A stretch of DNA of 21,496 bases, from positions 1 through 21,496 of the IMG/VR virus record IMGVR_UViG_3300017725_000094, one strand, 5' to 3'. Positions 17,028-21,496 of the stretch are shown here, piece after piece; position 1 is the first letter of the stretch, and the number at the start of each line of letters is the position of its first letter. Origin of the DNA: a virus. A model generated the notes under the pieces. It saw only the letters and a list, made by a program, of their open reading frames with translations, made no database searches and was not told where the DNA came from. Both the position numbers and the translations under genes were made by a program.

Positions 17028-17370
17028 CTTTGAGTTCTAGTAATCCAACAAAAAATTCTGCGTCAACTACAACTAATGGTTTCTTTCTATTTTTTTTCAT
17101 AACCACTATGGGTTCATAGTTTTTAGAATTTTCTTTGGCTTGTTCGTATGCTTCCCAAACGTTAAGTTTCTCGACGTTTTTACATTCTATAGAAAACGGA
17201 AACTTTTGTCTAGCAGCTCTTGCCATAATTAAATCTTCACCACCAGCTCCCATTGATCGGGATTCTATATCTTCTGGGTGAATGTCAAGTTTTTCGATAA
17301 GAATATTTCTGAACCACTTTTGCAAATTCCTACCTTTGGCTTTTGCAGATTGAGGTTTCATAAGTATCAT
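16996..17370 (-). CDS. PD-(D/E)XK endonuclease, resolvase-like
   Basis: The 124-residue protein looks like a small restriction-endonuclease-fold nuclease. The sequence KGRNLQKWFRNILIEKL is followed by ESRSMGAGGEDLIMARAARQ, with Asp46, and FPFSIECKNVEKLNVWEAYEQA, with Glu62-Cys-Lys64 forming the E-x-K. The pattern G-x-D...ECK with a following helix is typical of Holliday-junction-resolvase-like nucleases seen in cyanophages. It may resolve branched DNA or cut host DNA. M4 (17361) is an alternative start. A late-promoter match just upstream suggests late expression. Confidence 0.78.
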   Translation of the reverse strand: MILMKPQSAKAKGRNLQKWFRNILIEKLDIHPEDIESRSMGAGGEDLIMARAARQKFPFSIECKNVEKLNVWEAYEQAKENSKNYEPIVVMKKNRKKPLVVVDAEFFVGLLELKDDTTIKEGSN

Positions 17371-17382
17371 AATAACGTATAC

Positions 17383-17390
17383 TATTTATG
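17383..17390 (-). promoter_or_regulatory. Putative T4-type late promoter of the endonuclease
   Basis: The minus strand reads CATAAATA, whose TAA is the stop codon of the 166-residue gene. The endonuclease ATG lies 13-22 bases downstream. Confidence 0.5.
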
Positions 17391-17886
17391 ATACTTCATC
17401 CCATGGGTCAGAAACTTCAATTTTAAGGCTTGCATTCTCCATGCCTGACTCAGGTTCATCGGACCTTTTATCAACAAACGGAGATCTGATTGAGAGAGTG
17501 GGAAGACCTTCGACTCCAGAAGGTCCTTCCTCCACTCTGATGGTGATGGAGTGTTCATTATCCCATAGTTCGTGTAATTCTTCTACCTGGCTATCAACCC
17601 CAGACATAGTTTGTTTTAATTTACCTTCCCAATACCACAATTCCACATAGGAAAATAGGTGCATAAGGATAGTATTAAAAGGTGGTTTCCTTTTAGAGAT
17701 CCACCTTTTAATTTTTTGAATTGTAGTTTCTTTTTCTTTGTCAAAAATGACTTCAAATTGAAACTGTGGTTCTTCTTCCATTAGATTGTCGTATGCTTCT
17801 GCTGCTTCATAATAAGCACGTTTACATTCTTCGACATCCCATTCAAACTCAAAGTTGGAACCCTGCGAAGGTATCTTTTTTAACAT
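17386..17886 (-). CDS. Conserved cyanophage protein after nrdB (166 aa)
   Basis: I choose the ATG at 17886 because the longer open frame (from 17940) overlaps nrdB by 92 bases; the chosen start still overlaps by 38. The protein has MLKKIPSQGSNFEFEWDVEE, YYEAAEAYDNLMEEEPQFQF and a basic KIKRWISKRKPPF segment, then a helix (NTILMHLFSYVELWYWEGKL). The C-terminal part is acidic and polar, ending EVSDPWDEVS. I have seen similar hypotheticals downstream of nrdB in cyanophages. No function assigned. Confidence 0.65.
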   Translation of the reverse strand: MLKKIPSQGSNFEFEWDVEECKRAYYEAAEAYDNLMEEEPQFQFEVIFDKEKETTIQKIKRWISKRKPPFNTILMHLFSYVELWYWEGKLKQTMSGVDSQVEELHELWDNEHSITIRVEEGPSGVEGLPTLSIRSPFVDKRSDEPESGMENASLKIEVSDPWDEVS

Positions 17887-19021
17887 CCTGTTTGATACCC
17901 CCAACGATGTAGGATTCGATCTCAGTCTCCTGTGGGGCATTTTGTTGTCCCTTACTATTTAACCAGTACTGAGTCCAAGGCAGAGGGTTATTATTAGCAG
18001 GAACATCAAAGATAGGTTTCAGACCAACTGCTTTCATACGACGATTAGCAATCCATTCAACATACTGACTCAGAAGTTTGGCGTTTAAACCAATCATAGA
18101 ACCATCCTTGAATAGATATTCAGCCCAACTCTTTTCTTCTTCTACTGCATTCTTAAACATCTCAATAACATTCTCTTGTTCCTCAACCATAATATCCTGC
18201 ATAACAGGATCATCACCATTGTCCCAGTTCTTAAGAATGTTCTGAGTCAATACAAGATGTTGTGATTCATCACGAGCAATCAATGAAATAATTTTTGCTG
18301 AACCTTCCATAAGTTTCAGTTCACCGAATGCAAACGTACATGCGAAACTAACATAGAAACGAATACCCTCAAGGATATTCACATTTACCATAGCACGATA
18401 AAGTTTACGTTTAAGATCTTTAATTTCCCATTGAGCAGATGGAGAATCTTTCCAATCTCCCCTCCACATATTACCAGTATCAAATAAATGAGCGGCATTA
18501 ATTAATTCATCATATGCTGATGTAACACTCTTAGCCCTATCTAGGATTCTATCATCATCCAGAATGGTGTCAAAGACCTCTGAAGGGTTTGAATAGACAT
18601 TCTTCATGATATATGTGTAAGAGCGACTATGGATCATCTCCATGGTCTCCCAGATGGTCATAGCAGCTTCTAATTCTGGTAAGCTACAATAAGGGACAAA
18701 AGCCATCCCAGGACCGCGCCCTTGTACAGAATCCAGCATGACCTGGTACTTAAGATTGCTGGTGAAGATATGCTTCTGTTCTGGTGTGAGAGTCTGATAA
18801 TCAGATCTATCTTTCTGGAGAGAGACTTCTTCTGGTCTCCAAAAATAACCCAGTTGTTGTTGTGTAAGTTTGTCAAAGATAGGGTACTTATACGAATCAT
18901 ATCTCTGAACTCCTAGTGGTTGACCAAAGAACATTGGTTGTTTCTTTGTGTCTACTTTGTTGCTATTAAAGACAGTCATGCCTTCGATGGTTTTGTTTAC
19001 TGATGTTCTTTTTAAATCCAT
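17849..19021 (-). CDS. nrdB: Class Ia ribonucleotide reductase beta subunit NrdB
   Basis: The 390-residue product is NrdB, which holds the diiron-tyrosyl radical. It is very like the E. coli type: FWRPEEVSLQKDRSDYQTL with metal ligand Asp74, ETMEMIHSRSYTYIMKN with Glu128, His131 and the radical Tyr135, RFYVSFACTFAFGELKLMEG with ligand Glu, and IARDESQHLVLTQN with Glu and His. The C-terminus, KKDTFAGFQL, is the NrdA docking peptide (E. coli ends SNFQL). With NrdA it makes deoxynucleoside diphosphates. It starts 6 bases after nrdA. Confidence 0.98.
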   Translation of the reverse strand: MDLKRTSVNKTIEGMTVFNSNKVDTKKQPMFFGQPLGVQRYDSYKYPIFDKLTQQQLGYFWRPEEVSLQKDRSDYQTLTPEQKHIFTSNLKYQVMLDSVQGRGPGMAFVPYCSLPELEAAMTIWETMEMIHSRSYTYIMKNVYSNPSEVFDTILDDDRILDRAKSVTSAYDELINAAHLFDTGNMWRGDWKDSPSAQWEIKDLKRKLYRAMVNVNILEGIRFYVSFACTFAFGELKLMEGSAKIISLIARDESQHLVLTQNILKNWDNGDDPVMQDIMVEEQENVIEMFKNAVEEEKSWAEYLFKDGSMIGLNAKLLSQYVEWIANRRMKAVGLKPIFDVPANNNPLPWTQYWLNSKGQQNAPQETEIESYIVGGIKQDVKKDTFAGFQL

Positions 19022-19027
19022 AAGTCC

Positions 19028-21340
19028 TCAAATTTTGCAAGATTCACAATCGTCTTCGTCTAATGATTCCAACTCAGCAAGAATAGATTCTAACTGGTCT
19101 TTCTTTTTTGTCAAATCTTCATCAGCATCCGTTTTTGCATCGTAGGTATTTTGGTAGTAACTAGTTTTCCAACCAAACTTATAAGTGGTTAGAAAATCTT
19201 GAGCCATGATAGAGACTGGGACTTCATTGTCTTCATAATTTTCTGGATTATAACTCCAGTTACCACTAATGGCTTGATCAAAGAATTTTTGCATTACTGC
19301 AACAACTTTAATATAACCTTCATTACTAGACATGTCCCATAGTAAAGTATAGTTATTCTTCAGTGTACCGTATTGAGGAACAATCTGTTTAAGAGGCCCT
19401 TTCTTGGATTTCTTAACGGACAAGTAATCTCTTGGAGGTTCGATTCCATTGGTTTCATTTGACACAACGGAACTGCTTTCCGATGGCATTTGTGCAGACA
19501 GTGTTGAGTGTCTGATGCCATATTCCAAGATAGATGCCCTAAGACTACTCCAATCATAATTCAATTTGTTGGGTACAATATCATCAACGTCACTCTTATA
19601 TGTATCTATCGGAAGAATTCCATCAGAGTATTTTGTACGAGAATATCCTTCACATGGTCCTTTCTCCATCGCAACTTCATTAGAAGATTTGAGAAGATAA
19701 TATTGGAATGCTTCAGTCAAATCATGAACTGATTGATAAGCTCCTTGATCGTTGTAATAGAAACCTTGTCGTGCAAGGTAATGTGCAAGACCAATATAAC
19801 CAATACCCAATGAACGACGATACTTAGTCGAACGTTCTGCAGCAGCTACAGGATACTGTTGGTAATCAATCAGTTCTTCTAGACCACGAACAGCAAGATC
19901 ACATAATTCCTCAAGTTCATCAAGAGATTTCAACTTACCTACATTAACAGCAGACAAGATACAGAGAGCAATTTCACCAGAAGTATCATCAATATGATTA
20001 ATGGGATCAGTAGGTAGTGTGATCTCTTGACACAGGTTAGACATGTTCACCTTATCCTTGAAGGATGAATGTGAATTACAATGGTCAATGTTCATCAAAT
20101 AGATTCTACCAGTCTCTGCCCTCTCTTTAAGGATGTTTAGAATTAACTCTTGTGCCCCGATAGTCTTCCTCGGAACAGCGTCATTGAGTTCATGCATCCG
20201 ATATAGAGTGTCAAAGTCATCAGTACCAAAAGCATCATAGAGACCTGGTACGTCATGCGGTGAGAAGAGGCTAATCTCTCCATTCTGGATGAAACGTTCG
20301 TAGAAAAGTTTTGAAATTTGGATGGAGTAGTCAAGTTTCCTCACTCGATTATCTTCTGTTCCTTTATTGTTCTTAAGAACAATAATGTCTTCTATTTCTT
20401 GGTGCCAGATTGGGAAGTGTACAGTTGCGCTTCCACCCCTAATGCCATTCTGTGTACAACATCTGACAGTTGATTCAAACTTTTTAAGGAATGGGATAAC
20501 ACCTGTATGTTGAACTTCTCCCCCTCTGATTTTAGCGTTGATGCCACGGATTCGGCCTGAGTTGATACCGATTCCTGCACGTTGAGCAACATACTGGCCA
20601 ATCGCCATGTCACTAGAAAAGATACTATCGAGGGTGTCATCGACATCAACAAGAACACAGCTAGCAAATTGTCGAAGTGGAGTTCGCACCCCTGCCATGA
20701 CAGGTGTGGGAATGTTGATTCGGTGTTTGCTGATTGCGTTGTAGTATCTTCGGACATAATCGAGTCTTCTTACTTCAGGATAATTCTGGAACAAAGTTGC
20801 AGCAATCATGATATACATGTATTGGGGCGTCTCATAGACCTTCCCATTGCTACGATCCTGGACTAAGTATTTATCGCTTACTTGTCTCAGGCCAGCATAG
20901 GTAAACAGAAAATCTCGACCATGATCAATCATATCATCGATTTCATCCCACTCTTCAGCAGTATACTTATTAATAATTGAATTGTCATAAACCCCAAACT
21001 TAACACACTTTTCAATATGTCTTGATAGATGTGTATGACTGATAGCCCATGATGCACCAAATACAGATTTACGCATACTAAACAATAAAAGTCTAGCAGC
21101 AACATATTGATAGTTTGGATTATCTAATGTAATCAGATCACTAGCAGAACGAATAAGAATCTGTTGAATTTGTTCTGTATTAATACCATCAAAAAATTGG
21201 ATTCCTGATTGCATTTCTACTTGGGATGCAGAAACACCTGCAAGTCCTTCACATGCAAACTCCACCATGGTATGCATCTTGTCGAGATTTAAGGGCTCGA
21301 ATTCACCCGTTCTTTTCTGTACTTTGATCCCGTTGCTCAT
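19028..21340 (-). CDS. nrdA: Class Ia ribonucleotide reductase alpha subunit NrdA
   Basis: The product is 770 residues from ATG 21340, which overlaps the primase-like stop (ATGA) and has an upstream GGAAACGAG. An ATG at 21352 would add four residues. An N-terminal ATP-cone (GIKVQKRTGEFEPLNLDKMH and on) precedes the catalytic barrel: PTPVMAGVRTPLRQFASCVL, the N-x-C-x-E active site NLCQE near residue 434, and GGSATVHFPIWHQEIEDI. The C-terminal DEDDCESCKI carries the shuttle Cys pair, regenerated by glutaredoxin (one is encoded here) or thioredoxin. It is in an operon with primase and nrdB. Conserved catalytic residues appear intact. Confidence 0.98.
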   Translation of the reverse strand: MSNGIKVQKRTGEFEPLNLDKMHTMVEFACEGLAGVSASQVEMQSGIQFFDGINTEQIQQILIRSASDLITLDNPNYQYVAARLLLFSMRKSVFGASWAISHTHLSRHIEKCVKFGVYDNSIINKYTAEEWDEIDDMIDHGRDFLFTYAGLRQVSDKYLVQDRSNGKVYETPQYMYIMIAATLFQNYPEVRRLDYVRRYYNAISKHRINIPTPVMAGVRTPLRQFASCVLVDVDDTLDSIFSSDMAIGQYVAQRAGIGINSGRIRGINAKIRGGEVQHTGVIPFLKKFESTVRCCTQNGIRGGSATVHFPIWHQEIEDIIVLKNNKGTEDNRVRKLDYSIQISKLFYERFIQNGEISLFSPHDVPGLYDAFGTDDFDTLYRMHELNDAVPRKTIGAQELILNILKERAETGRIYLMNIDHCNSHSSFKDKVNMSNLCQEITLPTDPINHIDDTSGEIALCILSAVNVGKLKSLDELEELCDLAVRGLEELIDYQQYPVAAAERSTKYRRSLGIGYIGLAHYLARQGFYYNDQGAYQSVHDLTEAFQYYLLKSSNEVAMEKGPCEGYSRTKYSDGILPIDTYKSDVDDIVPNKLNYDWSSLRASILEYGIRHSTLSAQMPSESSSVVSNETNGIEPPRDYLSVKKSKKGPLKQIVPQYGTLKNNYTLLWDMSSNEGYIKVVAVMQKFFDQAISGNWSYNPENYEDNEVPVSIMAQDFLTTYKFGWKTSYYQNTYDAKTDADEDLTKKKDQLESILAELESLDEDDCESCKI

Positions 21341-21496
21341 ACTCGTTTCCATTCAGTCAGTTTAATAGTTGCTTCTAAACCACTATAGGTATTTGATTCT
21401 ACCATAGACTGAACATCGTGCCCAGACAATACCATATCATTAAGATCCTTCTCAGGGATATGATTTGGCCAAATGACTACTTGCTCTCCTCTATCA
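21337..21496 (-). CDS. 61: Probable DNA primase gp61, C-terminal end only
   Basis: Only the last 52 codons are in the window; the rest lies to the right. They begin DRGEQVVIWPNHIPEKDLND and continue MVLSGHDVQSMVESNTYSGL, ending with EATIKLTEWKRV. The E-K-D-x-N-D-M-x-x-x-G pattern is typical of toprim-type primases near their end, and I remember it in cyanophage gp61 tails. In T4 gp61 makes RNA primers with helicase gp41. The stop overlaps the nrdA start. Confidence is limited because the fragment is short. Confidence 0.6.
   Translation of the reverse strand, partial: DRGEQVVIWPNHIPEKDLNDMVLSGHDVQSMVESNTYSGLEATIKLTEWKRV

Noticed and set aside
17887-17940. 18-residue N-terminal extension of the gene after nrdB
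   Set aside because: It would overlap nrdB by 92 bases and is basic and low in conservation appeal; the ATG at 17886 is preferred, though the longer form cannot be excluded.
1-21496. CRISPR array, insertion sequence, integrase or homing endonuclease
   Set aside because: I saw no regularly spaced repeats, no transposase or integrase motifs, and no HNH or GIY-YIG signature.

Overview
This window is part of a T4-like cyanomyovirus genome, that is, a phage of marine Synechococcus or Prochlorococcus. The T4 side is shown by gp4, gp48, gp53, gp32, gp59, gp33, RNase H, NrdA/NrdB and a probable primase (gp61) tail. The cyanobacterial side is shown by a plant-type ferredoxin, two high-light-inducible (Hli) proteins, a CpeT-like bilin lyase homologue, ThyX, SpeD and PhoH. 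Genes are AT-rich and packed with ATGA-type overlaps. All calls come from reading the sequence and from remembered family motifs; no database search was run.

Layout. Positions 1-2411 hold structural genes: an unidentified partial gene and gp4 leftward, then gp48 and gp53 rightward from a divergent start. Everything from 2412 to the right end is on the minus strand, so it is transcribed from high to low coordinates. Read in that direction: probable primase tail, nrdA, nrdB, an unknown gene, a PD-(D/E)XK endonuclease and a small gene. Next comes a tRNA/accessory unit (tRNA-Val, sleB-like hydrolase, three hypotheticals, tRNA-Arg, -Thr and -Asn, two small ORFs, an orphan Phd-type antitoxin, cpeT, tRNA-Gly). 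Then a photosynthesis unit (hli, a membrane protein, hli, a small ORF, petF, hypotheticals) and a secreted beta-barrel-like gene with a structured leader. After it lie small ORFs and a zinc-ribbon glutaredoxin. The RNase H unit follows, and then a long operon (thyX, hypothetical, speD, hypothetical, phoH, RecB-like exonuclease, gp33, gp59, DUF1825-like) leading to gp32.

How the genes work together. gp32, gp59, RNase H, gp61 and the exonuclease serve replication and recombination. NrdA/B, ThyX and glutaredoxin supply deoxynucleotides. gp33 serves late transcription. Hli, ferredoxin and CpeT probably keep host light harvesting and electron flow running during infection. SpeD, PhoH and the tRNAs are typical cyanophage auxiliary genes.

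Regulation is unusually readable. Seven intergenic or gene-end sigma70-type promoters have TTGACA/T, exactly 17 bases and a TATAAT-like box, and three more lie inside genes. In five of them the TGA of the -35 box is the stop codon of the preceding gene. T4-type late promoters (NATAAATA) and terminators also contain stop codons. Several promoters carry dyad symmetry. This compact stop/promoter architecture, together with a few small unrecognised genes, is the most distinctive thing here; I saw no clearly new multi-gene system.
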